From Litoribacter populi (GTDB lineage: Bacteria; Bacteroidota; Bacteroidia; Cytophagales; Cyclobacteriaceae): DNA of 64,000 nt. The position numbers and the translations under genes are program-made. The notes below the pieces were generated by a model that had not been told where the DNA came from, did not search any database, and worked only from the letters and a program-made list of their open reading frames with translations. Positions 35,315 to 43,615 of the stretch are shown piece after piece. Location: assembly GCF_007483685.1 (NCBI RefSeq), contig NZ_VMKN01000001.1:1192297-1256296 (forward strand), given 5' to 3'. Every line of letters begins with the position of its first letter. The first letter of the stretch is position 1.

Positions 35315-35410
35315 TCTCCCGTCTTCCGTCTCCCGTCTCATCCAACATCCGTCATCCAACATCCGACATCCGTCATCCAACATCCATCATCGGTCATCCA
35401 ACACCCATCA
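35315..35410. repeat. Heptanucleotide-period array between kbl and cdaA
   Basis: Three units TCTCCCG, TCTTCCG, TCTCCCG (35315-35335), a 5-nt slip, then ten exact 7-bp units at 35341-35410: TCCAACA four times, TCCGTCA twice, plus TCCGACA, TCCATCA, TCGGTCA, CCCATCA. Consensus TCCRWCA. The last unit supplies the cdaA stop codon (TGA on the minus strand, 35408-35410). Confidence 0.9.
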
Positions 35411-36274
35411 TTCCAACTCCTTAGCTTTTCTAATTTTCTTTCTCTCTGAACTACTTACCGCTTCAAACTTATCATCTACATCAACTCCTGTCAGATATTC
35501 ATTGAGAATTTCACGAACTTCCTGAAAAGAGAGGTTATGGAGGATCTTACCGTTTTTTGCTAGAGAAACCTGTCCAGTTTCCTCCGAAACGATAAGAATC
35601 AACGAATCGGTAGCTTCGGACATCCCGATGGCCGCACGGTGTCGAAGTCCAAACTGGGCGGGGATTTCCCTTTCAGTAACTGGTAAGATACACCTTGCGG
35701 CTTTTACTCGGCCGTTATAGATAATCACTCCTCCATCGTGTAAGGGACTGTATTTGTTGAAAATGCTTATCAAAAGTCTCTTAGAAACCACTGCATCAAT
35801 CAAATCACCACTTTCCGCATAGAATTTAAGTTCAGAATTTCTCGAAATTACCATCAAGGCACCCGTACTTGTTCCTGCCAGCGATTTTGAAGCCTCCAGG
35901 ATTGGGGTGATGTTGAAGGATTGGGTTTCCCTTTTTTTCCAGAACAGCAGCTCGCGGAATACATTTTCATTGGAGAAGATGGAAGACCGACCTATAATGA
36001 GGAGGAATTTTCTAATTTCAGGGGCAAAGAGAATGATGGCTGCTATTACACCCACACCCATAAACTGACCCAGGATAATGGATAAAAGCTCCATGCGGGC
36101 CGCATTTACCACTAGATAAATAAGGTAGAGGGACAGGAAGCCCAAGAAAATCTTGATCGCAACGCTACCCCGCATCAGCTTGTAGATCTGATACAAAAGA
36201 AAACTTACCAGGGCAATGTCTAGGACATTAACCAGTGAGATTTCTAGAAATCCTATTCTGAAAAGTAGACTCAA
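35408..36274 (-). CDS. cdaA: Membrane diadenylate cyclase
   Basis: 288 residues. Three N-terminal membrane helices (about 12-85) and a DAC domain. Motifs: LHDGGVII (DGG in place of the common DGA) and GLRHRAA, which bind ATP and metal for c-di-AMP synthesis. Overlaps folP by 4 nt (ATGA). Its final codons run into the heptad array. Confidence 0.95.
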   Translation of the reverse strand: MSLLFRIGFLEISLVNVLDIALVSFLLYQIYKLMRGSVAIKIFLGFLSLYLIYLVVNAARMELLSIILGQFMGVGVIAAIILFAPEIRKFLLIIGRSSIFSNENVFRELLFWKKRETQSFNITPILEASKSLAGTSTGALMVISRNSELKFYAESGDLIDAVVSKRLLISIFNKYSPLHDGGVIIYNGRVKAARCILPVTEREIPAQFGLRHRAAIGMSEATDSLILIVSEETGQVSLAKNGKILHNLSFQEVREILNEYLTGVDVDDKFEAVSSSERKKIRKAKELE

Positions 36275-37146
36275 GGGTAAAGTTGTTTATATAATTGGAT
36301 CGTTTCTTTTGCTTCTTTCACATCATGGACCCGAAGAATGTTTGCGCCATTTATCAAAGCGGCCATATGTAGTGCCGTGGTGCCATTGAGAGCATTCTCG
36401 GGGCTGGTCTCCAAAAGCTTGTAAATCATCGACTTTCTGGATATACCAACTAATATGGGAGTATTCAAAAATTTAAAATAACCCAAATTCCGCAGCAATT
36501 GAAAGTTTTGCTCTAAAGTCTTCGCGAAACCAAATCCTGGATCAAGTACTACATCATTAATGCCAGCTTGATGACATTGGTTCAGTTTTTGTTGAAAACG
36601 GCTGAAAATTTCTCCTATTAAGTCGGTATAATCTGTTTTTGAAGCCATATCTTGGGGATTGCCCCTCATATGCATGCAGATATAGGGCGTCCTTAATTTG
36701 CCCACCGTCATCAGCATGTTGGGGTCAAGGTCTCCACCTGATATATCGTTCACGATATCCGCACCAGCATTTACTGCTTTTTCTGCCACGCCTGACCTGA
36801 AGGTGTCCACCGAGATCAAAACCTTTTGGTTTGTATTTTTGACAGCCTCTATACCTTGAAGCACACGTTCGGCTTCTTCCTCTTCACTGATATCTGTAGC
36901 ACCAGGTCTCGTGCTATAGCCCCCTATATCTATGATGTCTGCTCCTTCCTCAAGAAGTGTATCCACTGTTTCCGGTAGGGAGTCAGCAGCTCTACTTCCA
37001 GCGAAAAAAGAATCAGGAGTTACATTAAGAATCCCCATCACCCAGGGCCTATCCAAGGTCCACAGCTTCCCTTTGACATTAAGGGTTATTTTTTTTGGGG
37101 GAAATAAATTATCTTCGATGCCAGAAGAAATAAAGTTGTCGACCAT
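36271..37146 (-). CDS. folP: Dihydropteroate synthase
   Basis: 291 residues from ATG 37146 (MVDNFISSG); ATG 37161 would overlap the divergent DUF1599 start. TIM barrel with signatures MGILNVTPDSFFAGS, IDIGGYSTRPGA, ISVDTFRSGVA, NDISGG, DPGFGFAKT and VGISRKSMI. Joins p-aminobenzoate to dihydropterin pyrophosphate. Coupled to cdaA, a common pair in Bacteroidota. Confidence 0.96.
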   Translation of the reverse strand: MVDNFISSGIEDNLFPPKKITLNVKGKLWTLDRPWVMGILNVTPDSFFAGSRAADSLPETVDTLLEEGADIIDIGGYSTRPGATDISEEEEAERVLQGIEAVKNTNQKVLISVDTFRSGVAEKAVNAGADIVNDISGGDLDPNMLMTVGKLRTPYICMHMRGNPQDMASKTDYTDLIGEIFSRFQQKLNQCHQAGINDVVLDPGFGFAKTLEQNFQLLRNLGYFKFLNTPILVGISRKSMIYKLLETSPENALNGTTALHMAALINGANILRVHDVKEAKETIQLYKQLYP

Positions 37147-37160
37147 TAAATAAAAATACA

Positions 37161-37712
37161 TTGAAAACGGAAACCGTGAGCGAATATAATCAAGTTATTC
37201 ACCTTTGTAAAGAACTTTTCAAGAAGAAAACTTTAGATTATGGAACTGCTTGGAGAATTTTGAGGCTTCCTTCTATTACTGACCAGATTTTCATCAAAGC
37301 ACAACGCATACGGTCCATTCAAGAACTCGGCAACCAAAAGGTGAACGACCCCATTCAAGATGAATTTATTGGGATCATTAACTATTGTATAATTGCACTG
37401 ATGCAGCTGGAATTGAAAGATGATGATAGGTTGGAAATAGAGTATAATAAATTGGAGCCACTTTATGATAAGTGGACAAATGCTACTCGGGCGCTGTTGG
37501 AAAACAAAAACCATGACTACGGTGAGGCCTGGAGGGATATGAGAATTCCTTCCATCACCGATATTATTCTGATGAAACTGTATAGGGTAAAGCAGATTGA
37601 GGACAACCAAGGACAGACTTTGGTGTCGGAGGGCATAGAGGCCAACTATCAGGACATGATCAATTACTCCGTCTTCTGTTTGATTAAATTAGGATTTCAC
37701 AAAAATGATTAA
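37161..37712 (+). CDS. DUF1599 protein
   Basis: 183 residues with two related halves: LFKKKTLDYGTAWRILRLPSITDQIFIKAQRIR and LLENKNHDYGEAWRDMRIPSITDIILMKLYRVK, each a DYGxAWR plus RxPSITD repeat, the DUF1599 hallmark. Probable start TTG at 37161, since the family N-terminus lies here and no ATG is near. Divergent from folP with only 14 nt between starts. Function unknown. Overlaps the BT_3928 gene by 8 nt. Confidence 0.88.
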   Translation: MKTETVSEYNQVIHLCKELFKKKTLDYGTAWRILRLPSITDQIFIKAQRIRSIQELGNQKVNDPIQDEFIGIINYCIIALMQLELKDDDRLEIEYNKLEPLYDKWTNATRALLENKNHDYGEAWRDMRIPSITDIILMKLYRVKQIEDNQGQTLVSEGIEANYQDMINYSVFCLIKLGFHKND

Positions 37713-38820
37713 GCAAATATTCCTTTTAATAGTCCGCTTCATTGTAGGCGGACTTTTCATCTTCTCTGGCCTTATCAAGGTCAACGATCCCATAGGAACC
37801 TCCATCAAGTTTGAGGAGTATTTCGATGTATTCAGCTATGATATAGCCCCTTTCTTTGCCAGCCTAAAAGCTATCTCACTACCACTTGCAGTTTTTCTGG
37901 TTGTGGTGGAGGTAGTATTGGGAGTGATGCTGATTATCAATTACCGTCCAAAGTTCACTACTTGGGCATTGGCAGTGATAATAGTATTCTTCACTTTCTT
38001 AACCTTTTACTCTGCCTATTTCAACAAAGTGACCGATTGTGGTTGCTTTGGTGACGCCATCAAACTCACCCCTTGGGAAAGTTTCTTCAAGGATGTGTTT
38101 CTTGTAGTGTTGATAGCCATCTTGCTCATTTTCAATAATAGCTTGAAGCCAAATAACGGTTTCCCAGCCATGCTGGTTTCTGTTTTTTCTCTGGTTATCT
38201 CAACAGGTTTGGCCATTTACGCTATTCAAAACCTTCCATTCCTGGATTTTAGGGCTTTTAAAGAAGGCACTGACATACCGGCGGCCATGCAGCCTTCAGC
38301 CAATCTCGAGTACAGTTACGTAATGGACCATAACGGCGAAAGGGTGGTGATGGACACTTATCCAACTGGTGATGAGTACGAATTTGTTGAAATGACGATT
38401 AAGAACCCGGAGGCCCTTCCTAAAATTTCTGACTTTGCCATCTGGAATTCTCAAGGGGATTTTACTGAGGAAATGTTGACTGGCAACAAGGTCCTGATCA
38501 TGGTTAGCAACATCAGTAAGATCAATGAGAGCAATATGGACAAAATAGGTGAATTGGTCCGCGGTTTCAAAAACACCGAAGTTGAAGTGGTCTTTGTATC
38601 GGCTTCTTCGGAGGAGGAAGCCCAAGCAATATTAGCACTTTACGGATGGGAAATTGATTATTTCCTAGCTGATGCAACCGTGGTCAAAACCATCGTGAGG
38701 TCCAATCCAGGGCTGATGGTGCTTGAAAACGGCAAGGTCAAAGGAAAGTGGCATCACAACAACACACCTAAAGTTTCAGACGTGGAAAAGCTGTTCAACA
38801 ATAATATGATTAATTCCTAA
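37705..38820 (+). CDS. BT_3928-type DoxX-like membrane protein
   Basis: 371 residues. DoxX/MauE-like four-helix region (about 1-170) with the signature FIFSGLIKVNDPIGTSIKFEEYF and a conserved CGCFGD. The C-terminal ~170 residues look thioredoxin-like without a CxxC (KVLIMVSNISKINESNM). The family always follows DUF1599 in Bacteroidota, as here; a redox or quinone-linked role is inferred only. Confidence 0.87.
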   Translation: MIKQIFLLIVRFIVGGLFIFSGLIKVNDPIGTSIKFEEYFDVFSYDIAPFFASLKAISLPLAVFLVVVEVVLGVMLIINYRPKFTTWALAVIIVFFTFLTFYSAYFNKVTDCGCFGDAIKLTPWESFFKDVFLVVLIAILLIFNNSLKPNNGFPAMLVSVFSLVISTGLAIYAIQNLPFLDFRAFKEGTDIPAAMQPSANLEYSYVMDHNGERVVMDTYPTGDEYEFVEMTIKNPEALPKISDFAIWNSQGDFTEEMLTGNKVLIMVSNISKINESNMDKIGELVRGFKNTEVEVVFVSASSEEEAQAILALYGWEIDYFLADATVVKTIVRSNPGLMVLENGKVKGKWHHNNTPKVSDVEKLFNNNMINS

Positions 38821-38822
38821 AT

Positions 38823-39329
38823 ATGGGTAATGATAAAATCATCTTAGTAGGAATGCCTGGATCCGGCAAAAGTACTTTGGGGAAAGCTGTGGCAGAAGTG
38901 CTGCAGCTTTCTTTTTTTGATCTTGACCAAGAAATTGAAGCTTCCGCCGGATTAAGTATTCCCGAAATCTTCCATCACCACGGTGAGGGGTATTTTCGGG
39001 AAATGGAAAAAGCAGCACTTGAAAAAGTGCTTAGTCTTCCAGAAGGGTTAATACTTGCCACCGGGGGAGGGGCTCCCTGCTTTTACAATAATATGGAGTT
39101 AATTAATTCTGCTGGAACTTCTGTGTTTCTTAACCCTTCTCTTGAAGTGTTACTTTCCCGTATAGAAGAGGCAGAAAATAGGCCCATGTTTTTAGGTTTG
39201 GATCAAGATGAGAAATTGGCCAAACTTGAGTCCTTATTGAAAAAAAGACTTCTATTTTACCAAAAAGCTCAATTCGTTATAGAAAATACTATCTCTGCTG
39301 TTCAATTGACTGAAATACTTGGTTGCTAA
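38823..39329 (+). CDS. aroK: Shikimate kinase
   Basis: 168 residues. Walker A GMPGSGKST, shikimate-binding FDLDQEIE, and FREMEKAALE, then ATGGGAPCF and lid NRPMFLG. Phosphorylates shikimate. It begins 2 nt after the BT_3928 stop. Confidence 0.95.
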   Translation: MGNDKIILVGMPGSGKSTLGKAVAEVLQLSFFDLDQEIEASAGLSIPEIFHHHGEGYFREMEKAALEKVLSLPEGLILATGGGAPCFYNNMELINSAGTSVFLNPSLEVLLSRIEEAENRPMFLGLDQDEKLAKLESLLKKRLLFYQKAQFVIENTISAVQLTEILGC

Positions 39330-39465
39330 TAGGTAGAGTGTCATACTTTTCCTTGTAAGCTAAAAGCTTCTGGTCTATTTTTACCTTAAATGTATATCCG
39401 CTTTATTGCCAGTAAAAACTATCAAATAATGAAAGGATGGCTGAAGGCAAGATTCATGGCCACTT

Positions 39466-39493
39466 CGGTCATCGGTCATCGGTCTTCCGTCGC
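39466..39493. repeat. Heptanucleotide-period array, four units
   Basis: CGGTCAT, CGGTCAT, CGGTCTT, CCGTCGC in exact 7-bp register, in the gap between aroK and the rhodanese gene. Confidence 0.8.
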
Positions 39494-39516
39494 TTAAAAC
39501 AAGGAATTAATGACTA

Positions 39517-39539
39517 CCTGCCTTTGCCGTCCAGGCAGG
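39517..39539. repeat. REP-like palindrome
   Basis: CCTGCC (39517-39522) and GGCAGG (39534-39539) flank TTTGCCGTCCA; resembles short dispersed palindromes of the CCTGCCTG type in Bacteroidota genomes. Confidence 0.5.
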
Positions 39540-39584
39540 CTGGCATCATTGCGGATAATCATATTGTCTTAAATTAAATTACTT

Positions 39585-40334
39585 ATGAAGTTATATTTAG
39601 CCATTTTATCTCTTGCGGTCATTTTCAGTGCCTGCCAACATAATCCGTCCACAAGCCAAAATCAGGAAGCTTCATCAACTGTCTATATTAACGATGTTAA
39701 TGCCAAGCGATTTAAAAGAGCCATTGAGGAAGGTGATGGAATTATCTTGGACGTGAGGACGCCTGAGGAGGTAGCATCGAAGGGTTATATCCAGAATGCA
39801 AGCCTTTTGGATTTCTACGATGAAGATTTCAATGATAAGATTAATCTCTTGACCAAGAACAAAGAGATATATGTCTATTGTGCCACTGGTGGCCGAAGTA
39901 TAGAAGTCGTTCAATTATTGAAATCAAACGGTTTTGATAAAATCTATCACTTGGAGAGAGGTCTTATGGATTGGGAGAATGAAGGTTTCGACCTAGTCAG
40001 GGATGCCATTGCCAAGGATGATAAAATAGAGGAATGGAATTTGGAAGAGTTTGAAGCCATGTTGGTTGCGGATAAGCCAATCTTGATTGACTTCCATACC
40101 GTATGGTGCGCTCCTTGCCGTAAAATGGCCCCTTTGATTGATCAGGTGGAAGAAGATTTAAAAGGAATAGCAATAGTTAAAAGAATTGATCTGGACCGCA
40201 GTAAAGAGGTAGGAAAGGCTTACAACCTTCAGGGAGTTCCGGTCTTTGTGATATTCAAAGATGGAAAGGAAGTTTGGAGACACAATGGGATCATATCCCA
40301 AGAGGAATTAAAGGCCCAAATCAGCAAAATATAG
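39585..40334 (+). CDS. Rhodanese-thioredoxin fusion lipoprotein
   Basis: 249 residues. Lipobox IFSAC puts the lipid Cys at about 16. Rhodanese domain (about 30-135) with Cys99 in VYCATGGRS, then thioredoxin (about 145-249) with WCAPC (Cys175 and Cys178) and cis-Pro in GVPVFVI. The fusion would sit at the periplasmic face of a membrane and may move persulfide sulfur from the rhodanese to the CxxC (inference). No sulfur operon is near. Confidence 0.92.
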   Translation: MKLYLAILSLAVIFSACQHNPSTSQNQEASSTVYINDVNAKRFKRAIEEGDGIILDVRTPEEVASKGYIQNASLLDFYDEDFNDKINLLTKNKEIYVYCATGGRSIEVVQLLKSNGFDKIYHLERGLMDWENEGFDLVRDAIAKDDKIEEWNLEEFEAMLVADKPILIDFHTVWCAPCRKMAPLIDQVEEDLKGIAIVKRIDLDRSKEVGKAYNLQGVPVFVIFKDGKEVWRHNGIISQEELKAQISKI

Positions 40335-40338
40335 AGCA

Positions 40339-40372
40339 AAAAAAAACTCAGCGTTCAAGCTGAGTTTTTTTT
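40339..40372 (+). terminator. Terminator after the rhodanese-thioredoxin gene
   Basis: Stem AACTCAGC / GCTGAGTT with a 6-nt loop, A run before and T run after, 5 nt past the stop codon. The repeat array begins right after the T run. Confidence 0.92.
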
Positions 40373-40450
40373 CCGTCATCCCGTCATCCCGTCATCCCGT
40401 CATCCCGTCATCCCGTCATCCGTCATCCCGTCATCCCGTCATCCGTCATC
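40373..40450. repeat. CCGTCATC tandem array (8/7-bp units)
   Basis: Six copies of CCGTCATC, then CGTCATC, CCGTCATC, CCGTCATC, CGTCATC: ten units over 78 bp. The 7-bp units lack one C. Wedged between a terminator and the 3' end of the convergent barrel gene (stop at 40462). Confidence 0.97.
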
Positions 40451-40461
40451 CGACACTTTTC

Positions 40462-41946
40462 TTAGAAATTAAACCCGACAGTAAGAATTCCCGAAGTGAT
40501 CGTATTCCGAATATCGGCAACAGGTCCTAGCTGTCTACCTGCTGCATCTATCAGTGAATAGCTTCTGTAGGTTTGGTCAAACTGGGTATGATTGATTCCC
40601 AAATCAATATAGAATTTTGGCAATCTTACACCTATACCGCCACTAATGACGGTCTGGAACCTTTCAGAGTTTGGATCATCAAAAGGATCTCCATAATAGG
40701 CATAACCGGCCCTTACTCGGAACATCTCATATCGATATTCACCACCACCTCTGAAGTTGAAGGTTTGACCGTAAGTTTGCTGAATCGCCATATTGTCCAA
40801 TTGAGGATTGAAATCCCTTGAGTTTAGGAACATGGTGCTGTAATCCACATAATCCACGTCAGCAGAGATGAAACCATTTTTACCTAAGAAATAGGTTGCG
40901 CCGGCATTGAATTTCATCGGGGAGCGTAAATTGTAAGTGCTTAAAAGGATATCGGTGCGGGCGTCAAAAGTCTCAGTCGGGTTAACAAACTCAGAAATAA
41001 TGTTAGCATCATATTCTTCATTCAGCCTGTACCAGGTAGGGCTTTGAAAATTCAAACCAAGATTCAGAGCATCTACAGGCTTGTAAATTGCCCCCAAGTT
41101 TAAATTCACGCCTGTACCATTGATGAAGAGATTTTCTCTCAAATCATAGCCTACCATATCACCAAACTGCGTATCGAAGTCTTCGGTGAAATATTTGAAC
41201 TGAGAATAGTTTATGCTGGAAACTCCCAAGGATCCACCTATAAACAGCTTGTGTTCAAAATTGGCCCCATAGGCAAAGGTTACCTGTGTGATACCACCTT
41301 CAGTCACTACTTCTTCATATAAAAGAGGTTGAGTATTGTTGGTTGGGAAATATTCAGTTCCATCTATAACGGTAGGGGCTATCAGAGCTGTACTATACGC
41401 TAACCCTCTCAGGCTGTTTTCTTGGTCCAGAATTGTACCGGCAACTCCAAAGGCATCTGCTGCAAAATATTCTGTAAGAGAAGTTGGCGTTATGTTTCTA
41501 AAGGCAAATTCACTATTGAAATTAGCTGTCCGGTTGATGCTCACACCAAACGTTCCACCTTTAAATGCACCCGGCGTGAGAGGGTCTCTTGGATTGGCAA
41601 TCACTAAACTGAGGTTTGGCAAAGCAAAGTTGGTTGTAGGGATGTTCCCAAACTCTGAGGCGTTGTCTAGGTATGAATCTGTATTCCATCCGCCATAAGA
41701 GGGGGAAATACTGAATTCAGACCTTCTGAAAAAGCCAAGGCCTGCTGCGTTGCCATGTATGTTGGAAATATCTCCACCTAGGGAATACTGAGTCCCTGCC
41801 AAGCCCATAACCCGGGCAGAACCAGTGGAGGTAAATTGGCTAAACCTCAAGGCGTCTTGATAATACCCGCTTTGGGCCATAGAGGATTCTGTTCCCAACA
41901 AACTCAAGGCAGCAATCCCTAAAATCCACTTGTTGATTGATTTCAT
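40462..41946 (-). CDS. OmpP1/FadL-family outer membrane protein
   Basis: 494 residues. Signal peptide ends SSMAQS (about 24). The mature start is typical of this family: YQDALRFSQFTSTGSARVMGLAGTQYSLGGD followed by barrel strands (SPSYGG, GTFGVSINRTANFN, GYAYYGDPFDD, and the final GILTVGFNF). Transports or binds hydrophobic compounds at the outer membrane; the substrate is unknown. Convergent with the rhodanese gene across the array. Confidence 0.88.
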   Translation of the reverse strand: MKSINKWILGIAALSLLGTESSMAQSGYYQDALRFSQFTSTGSARVMGLAGTQYSLGGDISNIHGNAAGLGFFRRSEFSISPSYGGWNTDSYLDNASEFGNIPTTNFALPNLSLVIANPRDPLTPGAFKGGTFGVSINRTANFNSEFAFRNITPTSLTEYFAADAFGVAGTILDQENSLRGLAYSTALIAPTVIDGTEYFPTNNTQPLLYEEVVTEGGITQVTFAYGANFEHKLFIGGSLGVSSINYSQFKYFTEDFDTQFGDMVGYDLRENLFINGTGVNLNLGAIYKPVDALNLGLNFQSPTWYRLNEEYDANIISEFVNPTETFDARTDILLSTYNLRSPMKFNAGATYFLGKNGFISADVDYVDYSTMFLNSRDFNPQLDNMAIQQTYGQTFNFRGGGEYRYEMFRVRAGYAYYGDPFDDPNSERFQTVISGGIGVRLPKFYIDLGINHTQFDQTYRSYSLIDAAGRQLGPVADIRNTITSGILTVGFNF

Positions 41947-42049
41947 CTAAATCGGTTTATTTTTAACATAGCAACCCAATGCCATTTTATGACAAATGTT
42001 ATGCCTTTTGAAAATTTGATAGTTTACTATACGGAAGGGAGAGGAAAAA

Positions 42050-42086
42050 GATGAAAAAAAAAGAGGGGAAATTATCTCCCCCCTCT
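42050..42086 (-). terminator. Terminator of the Met/Gly-rich lipoprotein gene
   Basis: Minus-strand stem AGAGGGG / CCCCTCT followed by TTTTTTTTT; the stop codon of the gene (42072-42074) is in the loop. Confidence 0.85.
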
Positions 42087-43481
42087 ACCTCCGCCACCGC
42101 GGGATGCTCCTCCGCCGACACTACCGCCGCCTCTGGAACCTCCGACACTACCACCACCTCTAGAAGGTGAGTAGGATGGACTTGATGACCTATTTGATGG
42201 ACTATACGTGTTTCTAGAAGGTTGAGCACCTCTGTTATAAGATGGAGATGCACTTCTAGAAGGTGCTTGTCTATAAGATGGCGATCCGCCTCTGTTATAT
42301 GCTGGAGAAGACGTTCTACCTCTGGTTGGTGCCACAGTTCTGTTAGATGGAGTAGCTCCTCTAGTAGGGGCAACTCTTCCAGTGTTTCTAGGAGCTGTAT
42401 AAGCACTTCTGCTAGTAGGGCTACCAGCTCTGTTCATTGCTGGAGAATTGGCTGCTCTTCTGCTTGGTGTAGCAGATGCTGCAGGAGCAGTTCTGCCTCT
42501 AGCATTATATAATTCATTTTGAGATCTGCTGAAATCATTTGTTCTTGCCGCTCTTGAAGTAGGAGTGGAATTTCTGCTTACCGCGTCTCTTCTCGCCGAA
42601 GCTCTGGAAGCTTGTGGTGAAGCAGCGGTAGCTCTAGTAGATGGAGTAGCGACGCCCGCACCTCTTGTAGGTCTTGCGCCTCTCACCGCTTGCCTGGAAC
42701 CAAATTCGCCGCCCGGAACGACGAATATCGGACGACCCCAGCCGCCTCCATACATTCCGCCGAAGCCCATGCCCATCATTGGTCTCATGCCCCATGGTCC
42801 CCAGAAAGGATCATAAAAGCCACCCATGCCCCAGCCCATTCCCATGCCGAAACGTGAGCCCATCATCCAAGGATTGCCGAAACCCATGCCGAATCGGGAA
42901 CCCATACCGAATCCCATACCCATGCCGAATCCCATTCCCATGCCGAATCCTGGTCCAAAGCCCATAGGTCCCATGCCCATCATCCAAGGATCATACATCC
43001 CCATCATCATTGGGTTCATCATGCCCATGCCCATGCCACCCATCCAAGGGTTCATCATGCCCATGCCACCCATCATCCAGGGGTTCATCATTCCTCTATA
43101 AGGGGCGGTGCCTCCTCCGTGGAAATTATTATATACATTAATGTCGCCTTCTTGGCCATCCGTAGCTTGACCTGCTTCATCGAAGTATACAGATCCTTCT
43201 TCTTCTGGTTCCTGGCGTTGATAGCGAGCCAGATATTCTGGATTCACATTCTTGGCCGAAAAGTTCTCTTGAGCCAAGTTCTCGGGGTTAGCTTGACGGA
43301 TTTCCCGGAAGTTGTCCGCTCTATTGCCTTCCACGGCAAACTCAGTGGCCACTGCCGCATCGGATGCCATGAAATATAGGTCATCCGATTCCCCGGACAT
43401 ACTTGTGTATCCCGGGCTACAAGAGGCCAGTCCAAGTGCTGCTATCACTCCAAGGTACCGAACTGAAATTAGGTTTTTCAT
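42072..43481 (-). CDS. Met/Gly-rich lipoprotein with RS/RGG-like tail
   Basis: 469 residues. Lipobox GLASC gives lipid Cys21. An acidic-Gln region (about 30-125) precedes a Met/Gly/Phe/Trp core (about 128-250) with about 35 Met, built from repeats such as MMNPWMMGGMG and FGMGMG. The tail (about 260-469) is Ser/Arg/Pro/Thr/Tyr rich with SPSYNRG-like repeats and ends RGGGSVGG twice, then RGGGGRGGR. No enzyme domain. Methionine clusters bind soft metals elsewhere, and RGG tails bind polyanions; both are inference. Monocistronic, divergent from proS. Confidence 0.75.
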   Translation of the reverse strand: MKNLISVRYLGVIAALGLASCSPGYTSMSGESDDLYFMASDAAVATEFAVEGNRADNFREIRQANPENLAQENFSAKNVNPEYLARYQRQEPEEEGSVYFDEAGQATDGQEGDINVYNNFHGGGTAPYRGMMNPWMMGGMGMMNPWMGGMGMGMMNPMMMGMYDPWMMGMGPMGFGPGFGMGMGFGMGMGFGMGSRFGMGFGNPWMMGSRFGMGMGWGMGGFYDPFWGPWGMRPMMGMGFGGMYGGGWGRPIFVVPGGEFGSRQAVRGARPTRGAGVATPSTRATAASPQASRASARRDAVSRNSTPTSRAARTNDFSRSQNELYNARGRTAPAASATPSRRAANSPAMNRAGSPTSRSAYTAPRNTGRVAPTRGATPSNRTVAPTRGRTSSPAYNRGGSPSYRQAPSRSASPSYNRGAQPSRNTYSPSNRSSSPSYSPSRGGGSVGGSRGGGSVGGGASRGGGGRGGR

Positions 43482-43550
43482 AAGGATCTGGTTTTAATAC
43501 TATTAACACTATATACGTGTTGAGGTCAAGAGGGTTATAAATTTTTGATT

Positions 43551-43558
43551 TATATTTG
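43551..43558 (+). promoter_or_regulatory. Candidate -7 box for proS
   Basis: TATATTTG matches TAnnTTTG, 58 nt before the proS ATG. No -33 box at normal spacing. Confidence 0.35.
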
Positions 43559-43615
43559 CCCTCGCAAACCGAGTAACGAATATAAAGAGTTTTTTAAAAC
43601 TAACAAATAAAAATA

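Noticed and set aside
35312-35410. CRISPR array
   Set aside because: Units are 7 bp with no spacers; the period is far too short and no cas genes occur.
41999-42406. Minus-strand frame rich in Leu/Glu/Val inside the Met/Gly lipoprotein tail
   Set aside because: Shadow of the repetitive RS coding sequence in another frame; it has no independent start signal and the host frame has a lipobox and terminator.
42826-43101. Plus-strand Met/Pro-rich frames opposite the Met/Gly core
   Set aside because: Antisense reading of the repeats; composition is dictated by the coding strand.
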